A DNA stretch of 64,000 nt from Gudongella sp051744365 (lineage in GTDB: Bacteria > Bacillota > Clostridia > Tissierellales > Tissierellaceae): contig JBNJCX010000001.1 of NCBI GenBank assembly GCA_051744365.1, positions 32,547 through 96,546 on the forward strand, given 5' to 3'. Every line of letters starts with the position of its first letter. The first letter of the stretch is position 1. The notes under the pieces are model-generated. The model was not told the origin of the DNA. It did no database searches and saw only the letters and a program-made list of their open reading frames with translations. This document shows positions 43,892 to 53,631 of the stretch, piece by piece. The position numbers and the translations under genes are program-made.

Positions 43892-46547
43892 ACCAGCTCT
43901 CACCTTCCAGTATATCAACCTTTAGAGGGACTTCCAACTTCACTGCATTTTCCATGGTTCTTTTCATCATTTTCTTCACATGCTCCGCTTCATCCTTGTG
44001 TGCTTCAATTATCAATTCATCGTGTATTGTCAGTATTAATCTTGATTTAAGATTGTCATCCCTTAGGTTTTTAAACACCTTGACCATGGCCATTTTTATT
44101 ATATCAGCAGCACTACCCTGAATAGGCATATTCATGGCCACCCTTTCCCCAAATGATCTTATATTGTAGTTTTTTGAAGCAAGCTCTGGAACATATCTTC
44201 TACGATTAAGGAGGGTCTCAACATACCCGTTTTTCTTGCCCTTGGCTACAGCATCATCCATATAGGATTTAACCTTGCTGTAATTTTTAAAGTAACTGTC
44301 AATGTATTTTCTTGCTTCCTTTCTACTAATGCCGATATCTTTAGAAAGACTGAAATCAGAAATTCCATATATTATACTAAAGTTTATTGCCTTTGCCTTG
44401 TACCTTAACTCTGATGTCACCTCATCCTTGGCATACCCGAATACTTCTGCGGCGGTCTTGGTGTGAATATCCTCGTTGTTTATAAAAGCATCCATCATCT
44501 TTGGATCAGAGGAGATATGAGCAAGCAGCCTCAGTTCAATTTGTGAATAATCACCATCCAGGAATATAAAGTTTGGTCCCTGTGATACAAATGCCTTTCT
44601 GATAAGTCTACCTTCCTCTGTTCTGATTGGTATATTCTGGAGGTTTGGTTCAGTACTTGAAATTCTTCCAGTAGAGGTTACTGTCTGGTTGAATCTTGTG
44701 TGAATTCTACCGGTATCTTCATCGATCATTACTCGTAACCCCTCAATATAAGTAGACTTAAGTTTAACCAGTTGTCTGTATCTAAGGATTTTCTCAACAA
44801 TGTCGTGCTCATTTCTAAGCTCATCAAGTACTTCCGCATTTGTGGAATAGCCTGTTTTTGTTTTTTTAATCACAGGGAGACCGAGATCTTCAAAAAGAAC
44901 CTCCCCTATCTGCTTGGGAGAGTTTACATTGAATTCTTTTCCAGCCAAATCGTAAATATCGCTTAGAAGCTCCTTGATTTCAGCATCAAACACATTTCCA
45001 AGTCTATCCAGCTCTCCTTTGTCAACCTTGATGCCATAATACTCCATATATGCCAAAACCTCTACAAGAGGCATCTCTATTTCCTTAAACAATTCATTCA
45101 TGTTTCTTTCGTGAATTATTTCCAGCATTCTAGGCTCAAGATTTTCAATGGTTTCAAGTATAAAGGCCATATAGGTTTCAATAAATGAACTTTCCAACTC
45201 CTTGATTAGCTTCTTATTTTTGCCTTTCCCTGTCTCAGCTTCTATGTCAGGTCCAGATTCTTTAAAATATTCCTCTGATAACTTGTTAACTGATAGATTG
45301 CTTTGACTTGGATTTATTATATACTCACCGATTGATGCGTCAAAAACAAGACCTTTCATCTCCCAGCCCATCTGGATTGTTTTCAGCAGGTCTGATTTTG
45401 CATCCAACCCTGATTTTTTTATCTTATCATCTTCAAATATGTTCTTTAATATTTCTAATCCTTTTTCTTCGACATTGTTAAAAAACACAAGCCGACTTAA
45501 TGAGCCTTCAGGTTTTATTCCAAGGCATATTGGATCTCCCTTGAAATAATTCTCTTCAGTCAGCAACTTAAATGATATTTTGCCTTTTTCCCTTGATTCC
45601 TCAGCTAGATTAAAAATCTCCTTGGAGTCTTTTATTACAGCTATTTCATAACTTATTATTACTTTGGCTGATTCAATCTCATCCATATCCAGTTTTCCAA
45701 GCAGGCTCTTGAACTCAAGATTCTCATACATTTCTTTAAGTTGTTCAACATCCTCCTGACCAACAAGCAAGTCCTCAATTGAAAAATCAAGAGGAACATT
45801 TACAATAATCTCACTTAGCTTCTTGCTTAAAAAGGCCATCTGTTTGTTCTCAATAAGCTTCTCCTTCAGTTTTTTACTGCTTATGGACTCGAGATTGTCA
45901 TAAACACCTTCAATACTCCCAAATTCCTTGATAAGCTTCAATGCCGTCTTTTCTCCGATTCCAGGAACTCCTGGTATATTATCTGACTTGTCTCCCATAA
46001 GACCCTTGACATCTATAAACTGGCTAGGTTCTATACCGTACTCATCGACTATCCTTGATTTGTTGTAGCTTTCCATCTCAGAAATCCCTTTTTTTGTAAT
46101 CAGAACCTCTGATGAGTCGCTGGCCAGCTGAAGATAGTCCTTATCCCCTGTTACCAGCATCACCTCATAATCTTTTTCTTCACCTATCTTGGCAAGAGTC
46201 CCAGCAATATCATCAGCCTCGTACTCGTCAAGGTCCACAGTTTTTATCCCCAGATGTTGTAGAATTTCCTTCAGTATTGGAAACTGCTGTGATAGCTCAC
46301 TTGGGGTCTTGTCCCTAGTTCCCTTGTACTCACTGAATTCCTTGTGCCTTATGGTCGGCCCCTTCCGGTCAAACGCAACACAGATGTAATCAGGCTTCTC
46401 CTGCTCCCTTATCCTATATAGCATAGTTAGGAATCCATATACTCCATTGGTAAACACTCCGCCCTTTGTTGTCAAGAGGGGCAGTGCATAGAAAGCTCTG
46501 TGGACCAATGAGCTCCCGTCTATTATCATCAATTTCCTTTTATCCAT
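43878..46547 (-). CDS. polA: DNA polymerase I
   Basis: This is the repair and Okazaki-fragment polymerase. ATG 46547 follows AGGAGG; the frame extends upstream but without a site. The protein has 889 residues: a 5'-3' exonuclease domain (1-290, with VTGDKDYLQL and GVPGIGEKTA), a 3'-5' exonuclease-like domain (about 310-470), and polymerase motifs A (DGDYSQIELRLLAH), B (RYKAKAINFSIIYG) and C (ILTIHDELIIEA). The DxE metal ligands expected in the proofreading domain are not visible (KISFKLLTEENY), so it is probably inactive, as in Bacillus and Taq. Confidence 0.96.
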   Translation of the reverse strand: MDKRKLMIIDGSSLVHRAFYALPLLTTKGGVFTNGVYGFLTMLYRIREQEKPDYICVAFDRKGPTIRHKEFSEYKGTRDKTPSELSQQFPILKEILQHLGIKTVDLDEYEADDIAGTLAKIGEEKDYEVMLVTGDKDYLQLASDSSEVLITKKGISEMESYNKSRIVDEYGIEPSQFIDVKGLMGDKSDNIPGVPGIGEKTALKLIKEFGSIEGVYDNLESISSKKLKEKLIENKQMAFLSKKLSEIIVNVPLDFSIEDLLVGQEDVEQLKEMYENLEFKSLLGKLDMDEIESAKVIISYEIAVIKDSKEIFNLAEESREKGKISFKLLTEENYFKGDPICLGIKPEGSLSRLVFFNNVEEKGLEILKNIFEDDKIKKSGLDAKSDLLKTIQMGWEMKGLVFDASIGEYIINPSQSNLSVNKLSEEYFKESGPDIEAETGKGKNKKLIKELESSFIETYMAFILETIENLEPRMLEIIHERNMNELFKEIEMPLVEVLAYMEYYGIKVDKGELDRLGNVFDAEIKELLSDIYDLAGKEFNVNSPKQIGEVLFEDLGLPVIKKTKTGYSTNAEVLDELRNEHDIVEKILRYRQLVKLKSTYIEGLRVMIDEDTGRIHTRFNQTVTSTGRISSTEPNLQNIPIRTEEGRLIRKAFVSQGPNFIFLDGDYSQIELRLLAHISSDPKMMDAFINNEDIHTKTAAEVFGYAKDEVTSELRYKAKAINFSIIYGISDFSLSKDIGISRKEARKYIDSYFKNYSKVKSYMDDAVAKGKKNGYVETLLNRRRYVPELASKNYNIRSFGERVAMNMPIQGSAADIIKMAMVKVFKNLRDDNLKSRLILTIHDELIIEAHKDEAEHVKKMMKRTMENAVKLEVPLKVDILEGESWYETK

Positions 46548-46580
46548 AGAAAGGCCTCCTGTTTCCTTAGTCATATTCCT

Positions 46581-46609
46581 AGTATACATTATTGATGCTT
46601 TCCGGTAAA
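46581..46609 (-). promoter_or_regulatory. Possible promoter of polA
   Basis: TTTACC (46604-46609) and TATACT (46581-46586) on the minus strand are 17 bases apart, 34 bases before the polA start. Confidence 0.45.
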
Positions 46610-46664
46610 CAATGACAACCTTAACTTTCACTCATATCTGCCTGGTTTATCGCGAATAATTGTA

Positions 46665-46693
46665 TTGCATTTTCTAATTTTCTGTGTTAAACT
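46665..46693 (+). promoter_or_regulatory. Promoter of tRNA-Leu(CAA)
   Basis: TTGCAT (46665-46670) and TAAACT (46688-46693) are 17 bases apart, with TGT before the -10. The tRNA begins 17 bases later. Confidence 0.65.
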
Positions 46694-46710
46694 ATATTTC
46701 GTAGCCACTG

Positions 46711-46797
46711 GCCGAAGTGATGGAATTGGCAGACGTACTGGACTCAAAATCCAGCGGTGGCAACACCGTGCGGGTTCGACTCCCGCCTTCGGCACCA
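46711..46797 (+). tRNA. tRNA-Leu (anticodon CAA)
   Basis: An 87-base class II tRNA with encoded CCA. Acceptor GCCGAAG pairs with CTTCGGC. The anticodon stem CTGGA/TCCAG encloses CTCAAAA, giving CAA. A long variable arm and TTCGACT T-loop are present. Confidence 0.95.
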
Positions 46798-46801
46798 ATA
46801 T

Positions 46802-46832
46802 AAAATACAGTTCATATGAACTGTATTTTTTT
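46802..46832. terminator. Bidirectional terminator between tRNA-Leu(CAA) and mltG
   Basis: A perfect 28-bp palindrome centred on CATATG, followed by T on the plus strand and A/T on the other. It ends the tRNA and, from the right, the mltG transcript. Confidence 0.88.
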
Positions 46833-46838
46833 GTTCAA

Positions 46839-47846
46839 TTATTGCATCTGTCTGTATTCTTCAACATTTCTTAGGTGTTCATCATAGGTTTCTGCAAATA
46901 CATGTCCATTGTCTCCCATTACATAGTAGTAATAGTCATGACTTTCCGGATTAAGAGCAGCAAAGATTGAATTCTTTCCGGGTGAAGCAATCGGACCTGG
47001 CGGCATGCCCTGGTTTCTGTAGGTATTGAAGGGATTATCCTTTTCAAGATCATCATAAAGTACCCTTGTCATATGCTCCTTTCCTTCGCCAATTCCATAA
47101 ATAACAGTTGCATCAATTTGAAGGGGCATTCCTGTATTTATTCGATTGTATATTACACCGCTAATGGTATTTCTTTCCTCATCATTGAAAGCCTCCCGTT
47201 CTATCAAGGAAGCCAATGTCATAATCTGATGTCTTGACATCCCAAGTTCCTGACTTTTAGATTCCATTTCATCAGTCCACACTTCTTCAGTGGTAGTTAC
47301 AAGTCTCTCCACTATTTGCGAAACGCTTTGCGTTGCAGAAAAATGATATGTGTCGGGGAACAAGTATCCTTCCAAGCTAAAATACAGCTGTTCATTGGAG
47401 TAGCTGTCCGAGTAGTGCTCATTATAATAACTCTCTGTTGCTTCAATAAACTCTTCTATTGTTCCCAGGCCGGATTCCTGGATCTTTTCTGCAAACTGAT
47501 AAAGAATAAAGCCTTCCGGGAAGGTTACTACCACTTGTGTTTCCTGCTCTCCCAGTTGGATTATTTCGTAGATATCATCAAGACTCCATCCCTTTTCAAT
47601 TAGGTAATCCCCTGGTTTTATCTTTGAAGCAACATCCTCACCGTTATATCGAAACCACAATCTGCTTTTTATGATGCCCATATCATACAGCTTCTCCCCA
47701 ACTGAATTGAGTGTATCTCCTCTTTCAACAGTTAGTATGGAATCTTCCTCGTGATGAGTGATGTCCAGATAACCTGGTGCAAGGAAGAAACCTCCTACTC
47801 CAGCAATCAGAATTAATAGCAACAATACAAGTATAGCCTTTTTCAT
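46839..47846 (-). CDS. mltG: Endolytic transglycosylase MltG
   Basis: MltG cuts nascent glycan strands and sets their length. The protein has 335 residues: an N-terminal membrane segment (about 3-24), a LysM-like part (VERGDTLNSVGEKLYDMGII) and the YceG catalytic domain with ASLIEREAFNDEERNTISGVIYNR, where the first Glu of the EREA box is catalytic, and LQIDATVIYGIG. Confidence 0.95.
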   Translation of the reverse strand: MKKAILVLLLLILIAGVGGFFLAPGYLDITHHEEDSILTVERGDTLNSVGEKLYDMGIIKSRLWFRYNGEDVASKIKPGDYLIEKGWSLDDIYEIIQLGEQETQVVVTFPEGFILYQFAEKIQESGLGTIEEFIEATESYYNEHYSDSYSNEQLYFSLEGYLFPDTYHFSATQSVSQIVERLVTTTEEVWTDEMESKSQELGMSRHQIMTLASLIEREAFNDEERNTISGVIYNRINTGMPLQIDATVIYGIGEGKEHMTRVLYDDLEKDNPFNTYRNQGMPPGPIASPGKNSIFAALNPESHDYYYYVMGDNGHVFAETYDEHLRNVEEYRQMQ

Positions 47847-47847
47847 C

Positions 47848-49014
47848 CTACTCCTCCCCCAAAGAACCCTTGCAGTTCGTTATTTTTTTCTTATAGATTC
47901 TATAAGTCTTGTAAACTATGCCGCCGTACTTTTCAATATCTCTTTTCATTGGTTCATTATAGTCCCATATGGTTGAACCTTCAACAAAATCATATCCTTT
48001 TTCCACAGCAGCCTTGAAAGTATGCCAATATATTGCTGATGAGACCCCTTTTTTCTGATATTCAGGTACAACGAAGAGTACAAAGAATCGGATTTTCTTT
48101 ATCTTGTTTCTATAATACAAGTACTTGAATATTCCAAAGGGAAAAAGATGCCCCTTCATCCTGGCAAGGACCTCATTATAATCAGGTAATGCAATGTTGA
48201 AACCAATTGGCTCACCACTGTTGCTTCTGGCAATATATAGCAAATCAGGATCTGCATACGGAACCAGCTGTTTGGCAATGAGATCTATTTCTTCATCCCC
48301 AGGAGGCATGAAATCCTCCCATTCAGGTGGCATCGCCTTGTTGATGATTATCTTGACATCCTGCATTTCAGAATCAATGTTGTGCAAATCGATAGAGTCG
48401 ACTCTGAATCCATACTTTTTCATTGCATAAGGTGCCATTTCTTTATATCGTTTAATGTTCTCATTGGCGCTGTCACTTTTATAAGCGTATACATCACAGT
48501 ACTTCTGGAATCCATAGTTCACAAACAAATCAGGATAATAAGGCTTATTGTAGGTATTCATTATCAGAGTAGGATCAGAGAAATTATCTATAAGAAATCC
48601 CCTATTGTCATCTCCTCCAGGGATGGACAGAGGTCCTTTCACATATTCCATTCCTCTTTCAAGGAGCCATCCCTCAGCGTATTCCAGGAGCATGTCAGCG
48701 ACTTTTTGATCATTGACACACTCAAAAAGTGATATATAACCATCTTTGAGACCTTTGTTTGAATTTAGATGCTCATTTATCCCAACAAGCAACCTGCCAC
48801 ATACTTTTCCACTTTTTATAGCAATTATTTTATCGTTGGGACCTGACTGATTAAGATAATTTCCCTCTCCCTTGACATATTTCCTGTAGTCTCCTTTTAT
48901 TGGGGGGACCCACCCATTGTCGTGCTTGTATATTTTGTAAGGAAAATTTACGAATTCATTAAGTTCCTTTTTTGTTCTCACAGGACATACCTCGATACCG
49001 TCATTTAGGGTCAA
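47848..49014 (-). CDS. GNAT-fold acyltransferase-like protein
   Basis: The protein has about 388 residues and belongs to a clostridial family annotated only as GNAT N-acetyltransferase. The N-terminal pattern is VNFPYKIYKHDNGWVPP. The C-terminal half has an acyl-CoA-binding-like stretch, VPEYQKKGVSSAIYWHTFKAA. The substrate is unknown. Start choice: ATG 49023 lies directly against GGAGG, leaving no spacing, so TTG 49014, nine bases from that site, is more likely. It starts 1-2 bases upstream of mltG. Confidence 0.75.
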   Translation of the reverse strand: MTLNDGIEVCPVRTKKELNEFVNFPYKIYKHDNGWVPPIKGDYRKYVKGEGNYLNQSGPNDKIIAIKSGKVCGRLLVGINEHLNSNKGLKDGYISLFECVNDQKVADMLLEYAEGWLLERGMEYVKGPLSIPGGDDNRGFLIDNFSDPTLIMNTYNKPYYPDLFVNYGFQKYCDVYAYKSDSANENIKRYKEMAPYAMKKYGFRVDSIDLHNIDSEMQDVKIIINKAMPPEWEDFMPPGDEEIDLIAKQLVPYADPDLLYIARSNSGEPIGFNIALPDYNEVLARMKGHLFPFGIFKYLYYRNKIKKIRFFVLFVVPEYQKKGVSSAIYWHTFKAAVEKGYDFVEGSTIWDYNEPMKRDIEKYGGIVYKTYRIYKKKITNCKGSLGEE

Positions 49015-49035
49015 ATGTCTCATCCTCCATAAAAT

Positions 49036-50028
49036 CTAATCAAACAACAGTTCCATAAAGTCGGAATCAGTCATATTGCTGAAAAAGTCAGATACTCTGA
49101 TTTCTTCCACTAACCCATATATATGTTCCTTGTCGTATCTTACTCCCTTAAGCTTTTCCTCAAGTTCCTCGATGTCCCTCGTTCCAAAAAAGTCCCCAAA
49201 TACCTTGGCATCTCTAATTACTCCATTCTTCATTTCAAGCCTTATCTCAACTGAACCCGATGGAAATCTTCTGTAGTTTTTCCATCCGAAATCAGGAGAT
49301 TCTCCATAGTTCCACTCCCAGGTTGAATACTTTTCCTCATACAATTTTTGAATTCCATCAAGCTCCTGTTGACTCAGAATATATTCCTGTGGCTCCTCAT
49401 TATGGTACTGGAAGATATTTTTAAGCAGCATATCCTTGAATTCCAGAATGGAAGCATCTTCCTTCATATATGACCTGATGTTTGTAACCCTTGATTTTAC
49501 TGACTTTATACCCTTTGATAGCATCTTGTCAGCCTTTACATTCAAAGCATCGGATAAAACACTCATATCAGTATCATATAGGATTGTACCGTGATTTAGA
49601 ATTCTTTTTTTGTGAACAGACTGTGCAATCCCTGAGATTTTCTTTCCATCCAGGGTCAGGTCGTTTCTGCCTGAAAGCTCTGCCATTATCCCAAATTTCT
49701 CTAAAGCTTTCAATATGGGGATATTTATCTGCCCAAAGTCAATCTTATCCTGTCCTGAAGAATTGGTGTAAATTGAGAAATTCAGGTTTCCAAGGTCTTG
49801 ATAGACAGCTCCCCCTCCTGTTATTCTCCTTACAATTTTAATATCATTCTCCTTCACATACTCATTGTTGATTTCCTCAAGGGTATTCTGGTTCTTGCCG
49901 ACTATAATGGCAGGTCCATTTATCCAAAGATATACGAAATCATCCTCCCTTGGCAGATTCTTGAAGCAAAACTCCTCAAAAGCAAGGTTGTAGTTTGCGT
50001 TGTTTGATAAGTTAGTTAAATATTTCAT
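49036..50028 (-). CDS. lplA: Lipoate--protein ligase A
   Basis: LplA activates lipoate with ATP and attaches it to lipoyl domains such as GcvH. The protein has 330 residues. Motifs are RRITGGGAVYQDLGNLNFS (about 70-88) and the lysine region LDGKKISGIAQSVHKKRILNHGTIL. A C-terminal accessory domain is present. No lipoyl-domain gene lies in the window. Confidence 0.93.
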   Translation of the reverse strand: MKYLTNLSNNANYNLAFEEFCFKNLPREDDFVYLWINGPAIIVGKNQNTLEEINNEYVKENDIKIVRRITGGGAVYQDLGNLNFSIYTNSSGQDKIDFGQINIPILKALEKFGIMAELSGRNDLTLDGKKISGIAQSVHKKRILNHGTILYDTDMSVLSDALNVKADKMLSKGIKSVKSRVTNIRSYMKEDASILEFKDMLLKNIFQYHNEEPQEYILSQQELDGIQKLYEEKYSTWEWNYGESPDFGWKNYRRFPSGSVEIRLEMKNGVIRDAKVFGDFFGTRDIEELEEKLKGVRYDKEHIYGLVEEIRVSDFFSNMTDSDFMELLFD

Positions 50029-50037
50029 ATAAGCCTC

Positions 50038-51666
50038 CTATTTTCCTATAAGCATATTCAAATCCATAAGCTGACTCTGTAATTCAAGCAATCTGTTCTT
50101 CAGAAAATCATAATCCTTCTCAAGCAGTTCCTCATCAAATAGTCCGTTGGATCTGCTCATAAGCGAATTGAACTGCTCGTATACATTCTGTAATTCCTCT
50201 GCAATTTTTTCCCTTAACACTGCCGGTTCAATGCATATTCCCTTTTCTACTTCCACAGCATCCTGAACAATTCTGTAAGAGTTGCCAAGCTTAGGAATAA
50301 TTGTCTGTATTTCAAATCTTTCTTCTATCTGCCTGGAAAACGCCTCAGAGGCTTCTCTTTCTCCATGTACAATAAATATTTTCCTTGGCTTTTTCTCAAA
50401 CTTATCTATCCAGTCTAACAAATACTTCCTGTCAGCATGTGCTGAAAAGCCTTCAAGGTCATATATCTCAAGACCAACATGTATATCCTCACCAAGTAGC
50501 TTTACCTTTTTCACACCATCCAGAAGTATCCTTCCAAGGGAACCCTCAGCCTGGTACCCAACAAATATAAGACTGTTTTTCGGATCCCATAGATTATGCT
50601 TCAGGTGGTGTCTTATCCTGCCTGCTGTAGCCATTCCGCTGGCAGATATAATGACCTTCGGAAAATCAGCCTCATTCAACGCCTTTGACTCTTCTACACT
50701 TTTTATATAATGTAAATTTTCAAATGTAAATGGATTATCACCCTTGAGTATAAGATCCTGAGTCTCCTTGTCAAAAGTTCCCGGGTTATTCTGGAATACC
50801 TCGGTTGCATTCACTGCCATTGGACTGTCTATATATATTGGTATTTCCATGCCGCTTTTTATATCATTATACTCATAGTACTTGTTGAGCGCATAGATCA
50901 GCTCCTGAGTCCTTCCAACTGCAAATGAAGGAATCAAGACAGTCCCTCCGCGTTTTGCTGTATCGTTTATGATTTTTATAAGTTTTTCTGTGCTTTCCTT
51001 CATTGGAGGATGATCAGCGTTTCCGTAGGTTGACTCCATTATAAGGTAGTCAGCTTCATCAATAGTCTGCGGATCTCTTATAATCGGTCTGTCCGGCATT
51101 CCTAAATCTCCAGAAAATACTAGCTTTGTAGTCTTTTCATCTTCAGTTACCCAAAGCTCAAGAATTGAAGAACCCAGTATATGGCCTGCATCCTTGAATC
51201 TTAATAATACCTCCCCGTTTATTTCAACCTTCTGCTCATACAGGTACGGCTCAAAGAATTTGAGGCTGTGTTCGGCATCTTCAATGGAGTACAGAGGTTC
51301 AATGGGTTCCTCTCCCCTTCTCTTTCTCTTCTTATTCTCCCATTGTGCATCATATTCCTGTATTTTAGCGCTATCCAATAGCATTACACCGCAAAGATCA
51401 TAAGTAGCTTTGGTAGATATAATTCTACCCCTGAACCCTTCCTTGACCATTTTGGGAATTCTTCCGCTGTGGTCTATATGAGCGTGAGTCAAAATCAGAA
51501 TATCAATTGATGCAGGATCATATGAGAACTCCTTGCTGTTTAATTTTTCAGTTTCTTGATTTCCTTGAAACAATCCACAATCTATAACGATATTGTGATT
51601 TTTGGTGCTTAAGAGATAATTCGATCCTGTTACCATCTGAGCTGCTCCCAGAAAACTTAACCGCAT
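50038..51666 (-). CDS. Metallo-beta-lactamase/beta-CASP RNA-processing exonuclease-like protein
   Basis: The protein has 542 residues from ATG 51666, which has a GAGGAGGT site. The metal-binding HAHIDHSGR lies near residue 60. It continues with the beta-CASP motifs SGDLGMPDRPI, ESTYGNADH and ISASGMATAGRIRHHL, ending with an RMMBL-type EGFSAHADRKYLLDWI. The family cleaves or trims RNA. About 85 residues after the RMMBL domain form a helical, coiled-coil-like tail. ATP-independent RNase activity is expected from the family. The substrate is unknown. Confidence 0.9.
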   Translation of the reverse strand: MRLSFLGAAQMVTGSNYLLSTKNHNIVIDCGLFQGNQETEKLNSKEFSYDPASIDILILTHAHIDHSGRIPKMVKEGFRGRIISTKATYDLCGVMLLDSAKIQEYDAQWENKKRKRRGEEPIEPLYSIEDAEHSLKFFEPYLYEQKVEINGEVLLRFKDAGHILGSSILELWVTEDEKTTKLVFSGDLGMPDRPIIRDPQTIDEADYLIMESTYGNADHPPMKESTEKLIKIINDTAKRGGTVLIPSFAVGRTQELIYALNKYYEYNDIKSGMEIPIYIDSPMAVNATEVFQNNPGTFDKETQDLILKGDNPFTFENLHYIKSVEESKALNEADFPKVIISASGMATAGRIRHHLKHNLWDPKNSLIFVGYQAEGSLGRILLDGVKKVKLLGEDIHVGLEIYDLEGFSAHADRKYLLDWIDKFEKKPRKIFIVHGEREASEAFSRQIEERFEIQTIIPKLGNSYRIVQDAVEVEKGICIEPAVLREKIAEELQNVYEQFNSLMSRSNGLFDEELLEKDYDFLKNRLLELQSQLMDLNMLIGK

Positions 51667-51730
51667 AACCAAACCTCCTCGTTTTTTTGTTGTTATATCT
51701 TCCTTGAGTGACTAATGCACTAATAAACTC

Positions 51731-51760
51731 ATTATACCATTAAATTAAAGAAGATGGTAA
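51731..51760 (-). promoter_or_regulatory. Promoter of the beta-CASP gene
   Basis: TTACCA (51755-51760) and TGG-TATAAT (51731-51736) on the minus strand are 18 bases apart. The -35 lies inside the stem of the pot terminator. Confidence 0.55.
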
Positions 51761-51790
51761 CTTCAACATAAGGAAGTTACCATCTTTTTT
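51749..51790 (-). terminator. Terminator of the pot operon
   Basis: AAGATGGTAACTTC, an eight-base loop and GAAGTTACCATCTT make a perfect 14-bp stem just after the potD stop. The minus-strand tail is only moderately T-rich (CTTTAATTT). Confidence 0.8.
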
Positions 51791-51794
51791 GCTG

Positions 51795-52835
51795 TTACTG
51801 GGCGCTTGTTATCTCAGTCCAGATTCTATCGTACTCACTGATAATGTCCTGCGGGTCCTTAAAGACTTCAGTATTTTGGAGCATTTCATCTGTCGGGTAT
51901 GCTACCATGCTGTTCTGTATTTCTTCGTCCAGCATCTCAACGGCTTCGGAAACAGGTGATGAATAGCCAATGTAATCAGCATTCATTGCAGCGATATCAG
52001 GTCTCGTCATAAAGTTGATAAATTGCTCAGCACCCTCTATATTTTGCGCATTCTTGGGTACTACCATTGCATCAAACCAGAGATTAGTTCCCTCTGAAGG
52101 CATCACATATTCAAGATTGGGATTTTCATCCATCATTGCAACAGCATCCCCTGACCATACAACTGCTATAGCCGCTTCTTCACTTACAATGACATCCTTC
52201 ACTTCATCCCCAAGGTATGCATAGACAATGGGCTTCTGAGCAATCAATTCATCCCTTGCTTCCTCAAGTTCACCGATATCTCTTGTATTCATTGAATAAC
52301 CAAGCTTCTTGAGAGCTACAGCCAATGTATCTCTCTGGCTGTTAAGCATTATTATTTCACCTTCAAATTCCTCATCCCAAAGGTCTGCCCAGCTGGTTAA
52401 AGGTCTGTCAACCATTGTTGTATTGTATATTATTCCTACTGTTCCCCACATGTATGCTATTGAATAGCTATTGTCAGGATCATAATCGAGATTCAGGAAT
52501 TTATCATCTATCTTGTCCAGGTTAGTTATGTTGTCCATATTGATTTCAGTCAGAAGGTCTTCTCTGATCATTCTCTCAATCATATAATCAGATGGAATCA
52601 CAATATCATAGCTGCTTCCACCCTGCTTCATTTTTACATATAGGTCTTCGTTGGTTGCATAGGTATCATATATTACCCTTATTCCATACTCTTCCTCAAA
52701 TAATTCCAAAACCTCAGGGTCAATGTAATCCCCCCAGTTGTATACATTGAGCTTAGGTTCACTTTCTCCACATCCTGTTACAACAGTTCCCAATGTCAAT
52801 ACCAGTGCCAACATCAAAATAATTTTATTTTTCAT
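51795..52835 (-). CDS. potD: Spermidine/putrescine-binding lipoprotein PotD
   Basis: PotD is the polyamine receptor of the PotABCD importer. The protein has 346 residues. The lipobox is VTGC with Cys22. The SBP fold opens LNVYNWGDYIDPEVLELFEEEYGIRV, and WSGDAVAMMDENPNLEYVMPSEGTNLWFDAMVVPKNA matches the family's ligand region. It starts four bases before potC ends. Confidence 0.95.
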   Translation of the reverse strand: MKNKIILMLALVLTLGTVVTGCGESEPKLNVYNWGDYIDPEVLELFEEEYGIRVIYDTYATNEDLYVKMKQGGSSYDIVIPSDYMIERMIREDLLTEINMDNITNLDKIDDKFLNLDYDPDNSYSIAYMWGTVGIIYNTTMVDRPLTSWADLWDEEFEGEIIMLNSQRDTLAVALKKLGYSMNTRDIGELEEARDELIAQKPIVYAYLGDEVKDVIVSEEAAIAVVWSGDAVAMMDENPNLEYVMPSEGTNLWFDAMVVPKNAQNIEGAEQFINFMTRPDIAAMNADYIGYSSPVSEAVEMLDEEIQNSMVAYPTDEMLQNTEVFKDPQDIISEYDRIWTEITSAQ

Positions 52836-52839
52836 ATTA

Positions 52840-53631
52840 CTACCTTCTTTCCTGAATTATTTTTTCTGATTTCTCACTTCTCTTATTTATGATCAACAGC
52901 AATGCCACAAGTGAAAAGAACATCAATGTGGACAATGCGTTAATGGTCGGATTAATACCTTTTCTGGCCATTGAATAAATATATATGCTAAGATTTGATA
53001 TTCCATGTCCAGTTGTAAAAAAGCTGATTACAAAGTCATCGATGGATAAGGTGAAGGCTAACAAACCTCCCGTTATTATCCCTGGCAGTATCTCAGGGAT
53101 TATTACCTTTCTTAAGGCATATAACGGGGTCGCACCAAGATCCATTGCAGCTTCAGCAAGATGGACATTCATCTGCTTTAACTTAGGCAGTATGGACAAG
53201 ACAACATAGGGGACTGAAAAGGTTACATGAGCCAGCAGCAATGTCAAGAATCCAAACTGAAATCTTGCCATTCTAAATAGAGCCATCAATGCAACAGCTG
53301 TTACTATATCAGGATTTAGAACCGGGAGATAATTCAAATTCAATACGGTTCTCTTAGTGAATCCTCTCATTCCATGAATTCCAATTGCTGCAAATGTCCC
53401 AAGTACAGTTGATATTATTGATGATGAAATTGCAATTGCAAAGGTGTAGTACAATACCCTCAGTACTTCTCTATCCTTAAAAAGCTCTATATACCATCTC
53501 AATGTAAATCCACTCCAGTCTCCTCTGAATCTGGAATCATTGAAGGAGTATATTATAAGGATCACAATCGGAGCATAGAGGAACGCAAATATTGAAAATG
53601 TATAAAGCCTTTTAAGGTTTCTATTTACCAT
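52840..53631 (-). CDS. potC: Spermidine/putrescine ABC transporter permease PotC
   Basis: PotC is one of two inner-membrane permeases of the polyamine importer. The protein has 263 residues with six membrane segments and an EAA loop (EAAMDLGATPLYALRKVIIPEILPGI near residue 165). It overlaps the end of potB by 7 bases. Confidence 0.95.
   Translation of the reverse strand: MVNRNLKRLYTFSIFAFLYAPIVILIIYSFNDSRFRGDWSGFTLRWYIELFKDREVLRVLYYTFAIAISSSIISTVLGTFAAIGIHGMRGFTKRTVLNLNYLPVLNPDIVTAVALMALFRMARFQFGFLTLLLAHVTFSVPYVVLSILPKLKQMNVHLAEAAMDLGATPLYALRKVIIPEILPGIITGGLLAFTLSIDDFVISFFTTGHGISNLSIYIYSMARKGINPTINALSTLMFFSLVALLLIINKRSEKSEKIIQERR

Noticed and set aside
43878..46547. A damaged polA, because the proofreading motif is missing
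   Set aside because: Loss of the 3'-5' exonuclease residues is normal in Gram-positive and thermophile Pol I. The frame and polymerase motifs are complete.
46802..46832. Palindrome as a protein-binding operator
   Set aside because: Position after the tRNA and after the mltG stop, with T tracts, fits a bidirectional terminator better.
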